Origin: JAWOLE01 sp035263845
GTDB lineage: Bacteria > Acidobacteriota > Thermoanaerobaculia > UBA5066 > Gp7-AA6
NCBI GenBank assembly: GCA_035263845.1
Contig: DATFQY010000191.1
Coordinates: 62,001 to 126,000 of the forward strand
Length of the DNA: 64,000 nt
Reading direction: 5' to 3'
Positions within the stretch are counted from its first letter, which is position 1; each line of letters opens with the position of its first letter. Below are positions 1-7,629 of this stretch, one piece after another. Made by a program: the position numbers and the translations under genes. The notes beneath the pieces are model-generated. The model did no database searches and was not told the origin of the DNA. It saw only the letters and a list, made by a program, of their open reading frames with translations.

Positions 1-1146
1 GGCCGCCACGAAGGCGAAATACACCGACCGGCGCGGCCTCTCACGAATCCCGGCGAACGCCTTCGCCACCGACAGGATTGCCGCCACCCCGCTGGCGTTG
101 TCGATCGCGCCGTTGTAGATCGCGTCGTCCTCGGGCTTTGGCCCGGGCTTGATCCCGAAGTGATCGTGGTGCGCGGTGTAGACGACCGCCTCGGAGGCGA
201 GCTTCGGATCGCGTCCCGGCAGGCGCCCGACGACGTTGCCCGAATCCCGCCGGACGATCGCGTTCTCCAGGCCGAACGTCAGCTTCACGCCCAGGGAGAC
301 CGGCCGGAACGACCGCGACTCGGCCGACCCGCGCAGCTCGTCCAGGTCCTTGCCGCCGAGCTTCGCGATGGCACGGGAGAGGTCCTCGTCGGCCCACATC
401 CGGATCTGCACGCGCTCGTCTCCCTCGTCGGGCAGCTCGAAGTTCTCGCCGGACCAGGAGTTCTGCACGACGTGCCACGGGTACCCCGCCGACGGAGTCG
501 TGTGGATGATGATCGCGCCGGCCGCTTTCTTCTTTGCGGCCATCAGGTACTTGTAGTCCCAGCGCCCGTACCAGAGCCGCGTCTTGCCGGCGAAGAGCTT
601 CGGGTCGTTCTCCGGGTCATTGTTCATGATGAGCAGGACCTTCCCGGAGAGGTCCGCGTCCTTGAAGTCGTTCCACTGGTACTCGGGCGCGACGATGCCG
701 TAGCCGACGAAGACGACCTCGGCGTCGCGGATCTGCGCCGACGGCTTCTGGACGCCGGAGAAAGCCACCAGGTTCTCCCCGGGCTTCCCTTCCACCGAGC
801 CGCGCTCGGAGCGAAAGACGGCCGGGCCGGAGAAGGTCGCCTTCATCCCGACGAGCGGAACTTTCTGGATCCACCCTCCGCCCGGCGCCGCGGGCTCGAG
901 CCCCATGCCCTCGAGCTGCGACTGGATGTAGGCCTCGGCGAGCGCGTCGCCCCGGGTCGCGGGGCCGCGCCCCTCGAGGAGGTCGGAGGCCAGGAACTTC
1001 GTGTGAGCGCGGATCGCCCGCTCAGTGATCGCCGATTCCGCGGAAGGCGGCGCCGGGGCCGTCCCCTTCTTGCCGGCGGGGCCGGCAGCGAGCGACGAGG
1101 CGAGAACCAGGAACCCGGCGAGAGACCGACCGGCCCGCCTCGACAC
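1..1146 (-). CDS. Secreted M28-family zinc aminopeptidase (C-terminus outside the window)
   Basis: The first 382 codons are visible and the frame stays open to the left edge. It begins at a GTG eight bases after the stop of the upstream M28 gene (1155-2867), so the two are probably co-transcribed. The N-terminus is basic then hydrophobic, like a signal peptide, and leads into a helical region reading SDLLEGRGPATRGDALAE. The middle looks like a PA-type insert. Near the cut end are AHHDHFG, with the first zinc histidine, and IDNASG, with the bridging aspartate. The last visible residues, RSVYFAFVAA, normally precede the catalytic Glu-Glu pair, which therefore lies outside. M28 enzymes remove N-terminal amino acids. 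The class is clear from these motifs; the substrate is unknown. Confidence 0.9.
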   Translation of the reverse strand, partial: MSRRAGRSLAGFLVLASSLAAGPAGKKGTAPAPPSAESAITERAIRAHTKFLASDLLEGRGPATRGDALAEAYIQSQLEGMGLEPAAPGGGWIQKVPLVGMKATFSGPAVFRSERGSVEGKPGENLVAFSGVQKPSAQIRDAEVVFVGYGIVAPEYQWNDFKDADLSGKVLLIMNNDPENDPKLFAGKTRLWYGRWDYKYLMAAKKKAAGAIIIHTTPSAGYPWHVVQNSWSGENFELPDEGDERVQIRMWADEDLSRAIAKLGGKDLDELRGSAESRSFRPVSLGVKLTFGLENAIVRRDSGNVVGRLPGRDPKLASEAVVYTAHHDHFGIKPGPKPEDDAIYNGAIDNASGVAAILSVAKAFAGIRERPRRSVYFAFVAA

Positions 1147-1154
1147 GCGCCGCT

Positions 1155-2867
1155 CTAGCCTCGCGGCGTCGGCGCCGGCGTCGGCGCCTTCACCGGAGCG
1201 CTGCCCGGCGTCTCCGGCTTGGCGAGCGGCCCCTTGGGGGCCGGCGTCGCCTGGGCGGCCGGCTGCTCCTTCGGAAGCGGCTTTCTCGGCATCATCGCGT
1301 CGCGCATCGCCGCGTTATAGACGAAGGTGGCGATGACGACCGAGGCCTGCATCAGGTCTTCTTTCACGAGCCGCTCGAAAACGTCCATGTTGGTGTGGTG
1401 CGTGCGGGTCTCGTACTCGACCTCGTCCTGGATGAACTGGAAGCCCGGCAGCCCGACCGCGTCGAAGGAGAGGTGGTCGGTCCCGCTCGTGTTGCGCATC
1501 GTGATCGCGGTGACGCCGAGGTCCTTCAGCGGCTGGATCCAGCTCTCGAAGATCGGGACCACGCCGGCGTTCTCCTGCGCGTAGACCCCGCGGATCTTCC
1601 CCGTGCCGTTGTCGAGGTTGAAGTACGCCGAGAGCTTCGCGTGGTCCGGCTTGATCGTGAGGGGCCCGGTCGGCGGCCGAAGAAACGAAGGCATGTCGTC
1701 CTCGCCCTGCCTCCCCTCGGGCGGCGCGGGGCGAGACGCGAAGTGTTCCGAGACGTACCCGCGGGAGCCCAGCAGGCCCTGCTCTTCCCCGCTCCAGAGC
1801 GCGATCCGGATCGTGCGCCGCGGCTTCACGTCGAGCGCTTTCAGAATCCGCACCGCCTCCATCGTGGCGACGACGCCCGCGCCGTTGTCCGTGGCGCCGG
1901 TCCCGCCGTGCCAGGAATCCATGTGGGCGCCGAGCATGACGATCTCGCCCTTCTTGTCGGTCCCGGGGATCTCGGCGACCGTGTTGGCCGCCGTCGGCTC
2001 GTCGGTGAACTTCGTCTTGAGGTTGATCTCCAGCTCGACGTCTTCCTTCCGGTCGAGGATCCGGGCGATTCGCTCCCAGTGCTCGATCGCCATGACCAGC
2101 GTGGGCACGGCGGCCGGAGCGTTCTTCCGGTACCCGTTGGGCATCCCCTGAACGCGGAAAGTCCCTCCGTCGAGCGCCCCGGCGTCGAGGACCGCGGCGA
2201 CCTTCTCCTCCGCCAGGAACTTGGCGAGCTCGCGCTGGAACTGGCGGCGCTTCAGGAAATCCTCGCGGTTGAACGGTTGGCCGGCGCGCAAGTACGGGCG
2301 AGCTCCGGGGATCTCGTACTGCTCGAGCTCCGACAGGGTCTTCTCGTCGTAGCGCTCCGAGAGAGCTTTCTCCTGGGGCTTGACCTCGCGAGGATCGCCG
2401 ATCAGGACGATCTTGCCGGCGAGCTGCCCCTTCGCCTTCTCCAGGTCCTCCTTGTCGGCCAGCTTGACCTTGACCGCCTTCGCGCGGATCGGCCCTTCGG
2501 TGCCGGGCGACCACGCCTGCGGCAGGGCGAGCAGCTCAGCCACGTCGGGTGAGACCATCCGGACGGTCGCGACCTCGTAGGTCCATCCCTTTCCGAACGG
2601 TTCCCAGTTCTCCGTGTGGGCGTTGACGAGGCCCCAGTCGGCGAGCTGCTTGCGGGTCCACTCATTGGCCCGCTTCATGTTGGGCGATCCGGTCAGGCGC
2701 GGACCGATCGAGTCCATCAGCCGGCTCGCGGTCTCCATCACCTTGGAGTTGCGGAACCCCTCCTGCCGGATCCGGGTCACCATGTCCAGGTCCACGCGCT
2801 CCTCGGCCGGCAGGACCGGGGGCGCTACGACGCAGAAAAGCAGAACGGCGGCAAGAACCTTGCGCAA
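1155..2867 (-). CDS. Secreted M28-family peptidase, carboxypeptidase Q-like
   Basis: This 570-residue protein has a signal peptide (residues 1-20), a PA-like domain at about 120-300 and an M28 catalytic domain. Visible zinc and catalytic residues are H315 and D317 (AHMDS), D327 (TDNGAG), the E361-E362 pair (SGEEQGLLGS), D419 (NLDNG) and H490 or H491 in THHTNMD. A complete ligand set argues for an active di-zinc exopeptidase acting outside the cytoplasm. The C-terminal 35 residues are rich in proline and alanine and look disordered. AGGGAGG lies just upstream of the ATG. A second M28 gene follows after eight bases, suggesting a peptide-scavenging pair. Substrate preference cannot be read from the sequence. 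Confidence 0.93.
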   Translation of the reverse strand: MRKVLAAVLLFCVVAPPVLPAEERVDLDMVTRIRQEGFRNSKVMETASRLMDSIGPRLTGSPNMKRANEWTRKQLADWGLVNAHTENWEPFGKGWTYEVATVRMVSPDVAELLALPQAWSPGTEGPIRAKAVKVKLADKEDLEKAKGQLAGKIVLIGDPREVKPQEKALSERYDEKTLSELEQYEIPGARPYLRAGQPFNREDFLKRRQFQRELAKFLAEEKVAAVLDAGALDGGTFRVQGMPNGYRKNAPAAVPTLVMAIEHWERIARILDRKEDVELEINLKTKFTDEPTAANTVAEIPGTDKKGEIVMLGAHMDSWHGGTGATDNGAGVVATMEAVRILKALDVKPRRTIRIALWSGEEQGLLGSRGYVSEHFASRPAPPEGRQGEDDMPSFLRPPTGPLTIKPDHAKLSAYFNLDNGTGKIRGVYAQENAGVVPIFESWIQPLKDLGVTAITMRNTSGTDHLSFDAVGLPGFQFIQDEVEYETRTHHTNMDVFERLVKEDLMQASVVIATFVYNAAMRDAMMPRKPLPKEQPAAQATPAPKGPLAKPETPGSAPVKAPTPAPTPRG

Positions 2868-2957
2868 AAGAAACCTCCCTCAGGCTGTTTTGGCGAGCAA
2901 GCTACCACGCCGCACGCGACGATCAAAAGAGGATTGACGGAGGCCGAAGGCGAAAGA

Positions 2958-3932
2958 TTACAGCCCGGAAGGGCTTTTCTCGGCGAGGAACAGGGTAAGG
3001 GCGAAGCCGGCGGAGGCGTCCACCCACTGCTCCAACGCCCGGAACCCCGCCGCGGCCCCCATGGCGTGGACCCTCTCGGGAGTGTACTTGTAGGAGCTCT
3101 CCGTCCAGATCCGCTCGCCGTTCGAAAACCGGGCGACGAGGTCCGCCCTGGGGATCGAGACCTGCTGCTCCCTCGTCGAGACCAGGTGCATCTCGACCCG
3201 GCAGTGCTCGGGATTCCAGACCGCCAGGTGCTCGAACGCCGAGAGGTCGAAGTCGGCCGACAGCTCCGAGTTGGCTCGGGCGAGGAGGTTCTTGTTGAAG
3301 GCGGCCGTGATCCCCAGGGGATCGTCGTAGGCGAGGAGAAGGTCCTTCTCCGGCTTGACGAGGTCGGCTCCGAGAAGAAGCGCGTCTCCCGGGCGCAGGG
3401 CGGCCCGGATCTCGGTCAGGAACTCGTGCGACGCCGGCGGATCGAAGTTGCCGATGTTGGACCCGAGGAAGAGAACGAGCATGGTCCCTCGACCCCGCAG
3501 CGCTGCGGCACTGTGGAGCCCCTCCTCGTAGGTCGTCCGGTGACCGATGATCGAGACGTGCTCGAAGCGGTGGAGCGTGCGCTCGGACTGGTCGAGCGCG
3601 GTCTGGGAGATGTCGATCAGGTGGACCGAGACGGTGCGCCGCCGGCTCCTCAACGCCTCGGCGAGCATCGCGATCTTCTCTCCGCTGCCGCAGCCCAGCT
3701 CGACGAGCGTCAAGGGATCGGCCAGCGGAGCGACTGCCTGCCCGGCCCACCGCGACAAGAGCCTCCCCTCCGCCCGCGTGATCCGGTACCACGGCAGCCG
3801 GCAGATCGCCTCGAAGAGGCACGACCCCAGAGCGTCGTAGAGGTACTTCGACTGGATCTGCTTGGGAACGAGAGAGAGGTCCCGGCGCAGGTCCTCCGCG
3901 AACCCCTCGGTCGGTTCCGCCAGGGCCTTCAC
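2958..3932 (-). CDS. egtD: L-histidine N-alpha-methyltransferase EgtD
   Basis: EgtD trimethylates histidine with S-adenosylmethionine to hercynine, the first step of ergothioneine synthesis. The 324-residue protein matches the family length. It has the N-terminal region with YDALGSCLFEAICRLPWY and a Rossmann methyltransferase core with the SAM loop VELGCGSGEK at about residues 78-87. FLGSNIGNF and a C-terminal EMHLVS strand are also typical. The GTG start is chosen because it overlaps the egtB stop in a GTGA junction, giving translational coupling, and because the family similarity begins right after it. With egtB it forms a two-gene unit. Confidence 0.93.
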   Translation of the reverse strand: MKALAEPTEGFAEDLRRDLSLVPKQIQSKYLYDALGSCLFEAICRLPWYRITRAEGRLLSRWAGQAVAPLADPLTLVELGCGSGEKIAMLAEALRSRRRTVSVHLIDISQTALDQSERTLHRFEHVSIIGHRTTYEEGLHSAAALRGRGTMLVLFLGSNIGNFDPPASHEFLTEIRAALRPGDALLLGADLVKPEKDLLLAYDDPLGITAAFNKNLLARANSELSADFDLSAFEHLAVWNPEHCRVEMHLVSTREQQVSIPRADLVARFSNGERIWTESSYKYTPERVHAMGAAAGFRALEQWVDASAGFALTLFLAEKSPSGL

Positions 3933-5242
3933 TTCACGCAACGGAACGTGGCGTACAGATACGGGTAATTCCCGCGGAACCAGTTGCGGAAGCTCCTCCG
4001 GAGAAGAACCTTCGAGGTGACCGGCGAGCCGCCCTTCAACACGTAGTGCTTGCCGTCGAAGAAATCCGTCGAGTAGACCGGGTAGGACGGCATCGGCGAG
4101 AAGCCGGGGAAGCCGGAGAACACGGTCGATGTCCACTCCCAGCCGTTGCCGAGCAGGTCGTGGACGCCCCACGCGCTCGCTCCCGCGGGGAAAGAGCCGA
4201 CCGGCATCGGATCGGGACTTGCGAAATCGAAGTTGCCGCGCGTCGCGTCCGGCGGCTCCTCGCCCCAGGGATACGACCGCTCCGGGCGGTCGGGAGCGCC
4301 GTAGGCCGCGCGGTGGTATTCCGCCTCCGTCGGCAGCCTCAACCCCTTCCACCGTGCGTAGGCCGCCGCCTCGGAGTGGGAGGCGTAGACGGGCCACGAC
4401 GCCGGGAACGGAACGAGCTCCCACATCCCCCGCCAGGACCACTCGCCGCCGTGGCGCTCCCAGAAGAGGGGATGGCGGACCCGCGACGACTGGATCCACT
4501 CCCATCCCTCGTCGTCCCAGAGCTCGCTCTTCTCGTAGCCGCCGGCCTCGACGAACTCCAGGAAGTCGGCGTTGGTCCGGTCGTGGACGTCGATTCGAAA
4601 CTCCGGCACCTCGACGACGCAAAGCGGAAACTCGTTGTCCCATCCGAAGACCGCGCTCGCGCGATCCGCTCCCAGCGTCGCCTTCCCGGCGGGCACGCGG
4701 ACCATCTCGCGGGCCGGAGGGCCGCCGTTGACGACCGGCGAAGGCGTTTCCGCGGGGCGGATCTTCTTCTCGTACGGAAGCCGGTGCCACATGTAACGCA
4801 GGGTCTCCTGGTGCATCGGCTCGTGCTCGAGGATCGTGTACGCCGCAAGGCCGCGGGCGAGCACCGGGTTGTCGTCGCGGGTGATGTCCTTCTCGAGAAG
4901 GGCTTCTCGGATCGCTCGGTCGCTCGCGTCCCCGTACGCCTGGATCGCCTTGCGCGGCGGCCAGCGCGAGGCGCCCAGGCCGACGGCGGACTCGTCCTCG
5001 GGATCGATCCCGCGCTCGAAGAGAACTTCGTAATCGCGGTCGATCCCTTCTTCGCCCAGGCCGCGCTTCAACAGCGTGTTGGCGTTGAAGGCGGGCAGGT
5101 GCCCCTCGTAGAAGCAGATCGGGTTGCGCAGAGGAATCGGCCGGACCTCGTAGGCCGCGGGCACGACGGAGTCGAAGAGCTCCCGGGAGCGCCGGCGCCC
5201 GGCGTCGAACCAGTCCACGAGAGCCTGCCGGTCGATTCGCAT
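3929..5242 (-). CDS. egtB: Ergothioneine sulfoxide synthase EgtB
   Basis: EgtB is a non-haem iron enzyme that joins hercynine to a thiol donor and oxidises the sulfur. The 437 residues comprise an N-terminal DinB-like helical domain and a C-terminal formylglycine-generating-enzyme-like (FGE/sulfatase) domain from about residue 175. The likely iron ligands are H48 (EGHLPAFN) and H140 with H144 in EHEPMHQE. The FGE domain shows RLPTEAEYHRAAYG and GNGWEWTSTVF. No EgtA, EgtC or EgtE gene is adjacent. That fits EgtB variants that use cysteine directly, but donor specificity cannot be decided by eye. It overlaps egtD by four bases. Confidence 0.92.
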   Translation of the reverse strand: MRIDRQALVDWFDAGRRRSRELFDSVVPAAYEVRPIPLRNPICFYEGHLPAFNANTLLKRGLGEEGIDRDYEVLFERGIDPEDESAVGLGASRWPPRKAIQAYGDASDRAIREALLEKDITRDDNPVLARGLAAYTILEHEPMHQETLRYMWHRLPYEKKIRPAETPSPVVNGGPPAREMVRVPAGKATLGADRASAVFGWDNEFPLCVVEVPEFRIDVHDRTNADFLEFVEAGGYEKSELWDDEGWEWIQSSRVRHPLFWERHGGEWSWRGMWELVPFPASWPVYASHSEAAAYARWKGLRLPTEAEYHRAAYGAPDRPERSYPWGEEPPDATRGNFDFASPDPMPVGSFPAGASAWGVHDLLGNGWEWTSTVFSGFPGFSPMPSYPVYSTDFFDGKHYVLKGGSPVTSKVLLRRSFRNWFRGNYPYLYATFRCVK

Positions 5243-5275
5243 GCAGCGGACAGATGCTATTACGCTGCCAGCGGG

Positions 5276-7006
5276 ATGCTAGATTCCCTCCCTGTGGGCG
5301 CGACCGCTCTGCTGGCCTTCTTCCTGGCCCTCCGGGCCGGGCCAATCCCGGTGACGACGACGCCGAAACCCTCCCCCGCGAAGGCTCCCGCGCCCGCCGT
5401 CCCCTACGACGGGATGGCGGTGGCGCCCGACATCAAGGAACGGCTGCTCCAGTTCCCCAGGACGAAGCTCGATTACGACCGGTCGCTGCTCGATCCCGCC
5501 GATGGCCGGACGCTGCTGAAGCTGATCGACGCCTCCCGAATCCTCGACTCGATCTACTTCACCCAGGTCAGCGAGGACAATCCGAAGGTCCGCGTCTCGA
5601 TCCTGCGGACGGTCAACAGCCAGCCGGCCGCGCTCGACGTCTTTCGCTACTTCTCGATCATGAAAGGCCCCTGGGACCGCCTGAAGGGCGACGAGCCCTT
5701 CCTGGGCACAAAGCGCAAGCCGCCGGGGGCCGGCTTCTATCCCGCGGACATGACGAAGGAGGAGTTCGAGAAGTGGGTCGCCGCGCACCCCGAGGACAAG
5801 AAGTCCTTCGAGAGCCTCACGACGGTCATCCGGCGCGAGGCCGGGCGGCTCAACGCGATCCCGTACTCGACCTACTACGGCACGCTGCTAAAGAAGGTCA
5901 GCGAGCGGGTCAAGGAGGCGGGCGAGCTGACGAAGAATGCCTCGCTCAAGAAATACCTGAGCCTCCTTTCCGCGGCGCTGCTCTCGAACGACTACTTCCA
6001 GTCCGACATGGCGTGGATGGACCTGGACTCCGAGATCGAGGTCATCCTGGGCCCCTACGAGGTCTACGAGGACAACCTCTTCAACTTCAAGGCGGCCTTC
6101 GAGTCCTTCGTCAGCATCCGAGACAAGGCCGAGAGCGCGAAGCTTTCCGTCTACGCCGCCCACCTGCCCGACATGGAGAAGAACCTCCCGATCCCCGAGG
6201 CGCACAAGAACTTCAACCGGAAATTCGAGTCGCCGATCCGCGTCGTCCAGGAGGTCTACACGGCGGGCGACGCGCGCCAGGGCGTCCAGACCTCCGCCTT
6301 CAACCTGCCCAACGACGAGAAGGTCCGCGAGGCGAAAGGCTCCAAGAAGGTGCTCCTGAAAAACGTCATGGAAGCGAAGTTCCGGCTGAGCGGCCAGCCG
6401 ATCGCCGAGCGGGTGCTCGAGCCGGCGGCGAAGGGAAAGATCTCCTTTGACGCCTACTTCAACCACACGCTCTTCCACGAGCTGTCCCATGGCCTCGGCC
6501 CCGGAATCATCACCTCACCCGAAGGCCAGAAGGTCGAGGGCCGGCTGCTGCTGAAGAACCTCTACTCCACCATCGAGGAGTGCAAGGCCGACGTCGTGGG
6601 GCTCTGGAACATCCTCTACGCGATGGACCAGAAGTTGCTGACCGGGTTCGACGAGGACTCCCTCTACGCGACCTACGCGGGGCTGATGTTCCGCTCGATG
6701 CGCTTCGGCGTGGACGAGGCGCACGGGGGCGGCACCGCTGTCCAGTGGAACTGGTGCCGCGAAAAGAAGGCGATCGAGCCGGCCGCGGGAGGCCGTTTCC
6801 GCGCCAACGCGTCGAAGTTTCGCGACGCGATCCGCTCGCTCTCGACGGAGCTGCTCGAGATCGAGGCGACGGGCGACTACGAGCGCGCCAGGAAGCTCCT
6901 CGACCGATACGGCAAGGCCACGCCGGAGATCCGCGCCACGATCGCGAGGCTGACCGGCATCCCGGTGGACCTCGAGCCCGTCTTTACCGCCGCCGGCGAG
7001 AAGTAA
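5276..7006 (+). CDS. Exported M49-like zinc metallopeptidase (dipeptidyl-peptidase III-related)
   Basis: The protein has 576 residues from the ATG at 5276. A hydrophobic stretch at residues 7-25 looks like a signal sequence, followed by a Pro/Ala linker. The catalytic zinc site is H401-E-L-S-H405, with the third ligand in E434-E-C-K-A-D. This pair of motifs is that of the M49 group. Classical DPP III carries HEXXGH with one extra residue, whereas this protein has a plain HEXXH, as in shorter bacterial relatives. Only 33 bases separate this start from the divergent egtB start, so any promoter must overlap coding sequence or the true start lies further in. The physiological substrate is unknown. 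Confidence 0.85.
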   Translation: MLDSLPVGATALLAFFLALRAGPIPVTTTPKPSPAKAPAPAVPYDGMAVAPDIKERLLQFPRTKLDYDRSLLDPADGRTLLKLIDASRILDSIYFTQVSEDNPKVRVSILRTVNSQPAALDVFRYFSIMKGPWDRLKGDEPFLGTKRKPPGAGFYPADMTKEEFEKWVAAHPEDKKSFESLTTVIRREAGRLNAIPYSTYYGTLLKKVSERVKEAGELTKNASLKKYLSLLSAALLSNDYFQSDMAWMDLDSEIEVILGPYEVYEDNLFNFKAAFESFVSIRDKAESAKLSVYAAHLPDMEKNLPIPEAHKNFNRKFESPIRVVQEVYTAGDARQGVQTSAFNLPNDEKVREAKGSKKVLLKNVMEAKFRLSGQPIAERVLEPAAKGKISFDAYFNHTLFHELSHGLGPGIITSPEGQKVEGRLLLKNLYSTIEECKADVVGLWNILYAMDQKLLTGFDEDSLYATYAGLMFRSMRFGVDEAHGGGTAVQWNWCREKKAIEPAAGGRFRANASKFRDAIRSLSTELLEIEATGDYERARKLLDRYGKATPEIRATIARLTGIPVDLEPVFTAAGEK

Positions 7007-7039
7007 AGGAGGGTCTGTATCTTGCAGAAGGAGGTGCCC

Positions 7040-7426
7040 ATGGAAGAAACACCCGCGGCCGAGAAAGCGGCCTCCGCCACCCCCGCCCGGACCCGCAAGG
7101 CCCCGGCCCGACGCAGGACGGCGTCGGGCACCCGGAAGTCTCCCGCCCGCAGGAAGACCTCGGCCGGCAAGCGAACGCGGGCCCGGTCCCAGGCAAACGG
7201 ACTGACCGCCCTCATGAACGACATGGCCGCCAAGGCCTTGGCCGCCGGCAGGGAGTTGAAGGCGCTCTCCGGAAAGGGCGCCGGAGCCGCCCGCAAGACG
7301 ATCTCCCGCCTGACGAAGGAGTGGGAGGCGATGGACTCCAAGCGCCGGGCCCAGTTCGTCGCCGCGCTCCTGGCGGCGCTGGCGGCCGCCTCGGCGCCGA
7401 TCGTGCGCGGACGACTGAAAAAATAG
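7040..7426 (+). CDS. Small basic Ala/Lys/Arg-rich protein with histone H1-like tail
   Basis: AAGGAGGT at 7028-7035 sets the ATG at 7040, giving 128 residues. Residues 10-60 are a low-complexity tail of Ala, Arg, Lys, Pro, Ser and Thr with repeated PARRK/ARRRT blocks, resembling bacterial histone H1-like or AlgP-type tails that bind DNA. The rest is predicted helical (NGLTALMNDMAAKALAAGRE and a final alanine-rich hydrophobic helix). A nucleoid-associated role is possible, and the hydrophobic end could instead meet the membrane. I do not recognise a specific family. Confidence 0.75.
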   Translation: MEETPAAEKAASATPARTRKAPARRRTASGTRKSPARRKTSAGKRTRARSQANGLTALMNDMAAKALAAGRELKALSGKGAGAARKTISRLTKEWEAMDSKRRAQFVAALLAALAAASAPIVRGRLKK

Positions 7427-7476
7427 TCCAAATTTTGGCAGGGGGATTGCTCCTCCCTCCTTCGGAGAGCCGAAAC

Positions 7477-7629
7477 ATGACCTGTGGCCACAGCGATTGC
7501 CGCTGTGTGGAAATCCGGGTCGAACGCGCCGGCGGGGGATTTTGCAGCGAGCACTGCGCGGAGAAGGAGAACCAGGGGCCCCGGGGAACGTCCTGCCGAT
7601 GCGGGCGTCCCGGCTGCGCCGCCGAGTAA
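7477..7629 (+). CDS. Bacterial metallothionein (SmtA/BmtA-like), 50 residues
   Basis: The short frame encodes eight cysteines in 50 residues, at about positions 3, 8, 10, 23, 27, 41, 43 and 48. The order is CGHSDCRC, then FCSEHCA, then CRCGRPGC. This reproduces the prokaryotic metallothionein layout: paired cysteines, a central CSExCA segment and a C-terminal CxCxxxGC. Such proteins bind zinc, cadmium or copper in the cytosol. It follows the basic-protein gene by 50 bases. The start of the large glucan synthase gene lies inside its last 31 bases in another frame. No metal-responsive regulator is adjacent. Confidence 0.8.
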   Translation: MTCGHSDCRCVEIRVERAGGGFCSEHCAEKENQGPRGTSCRCGRPGCAAE

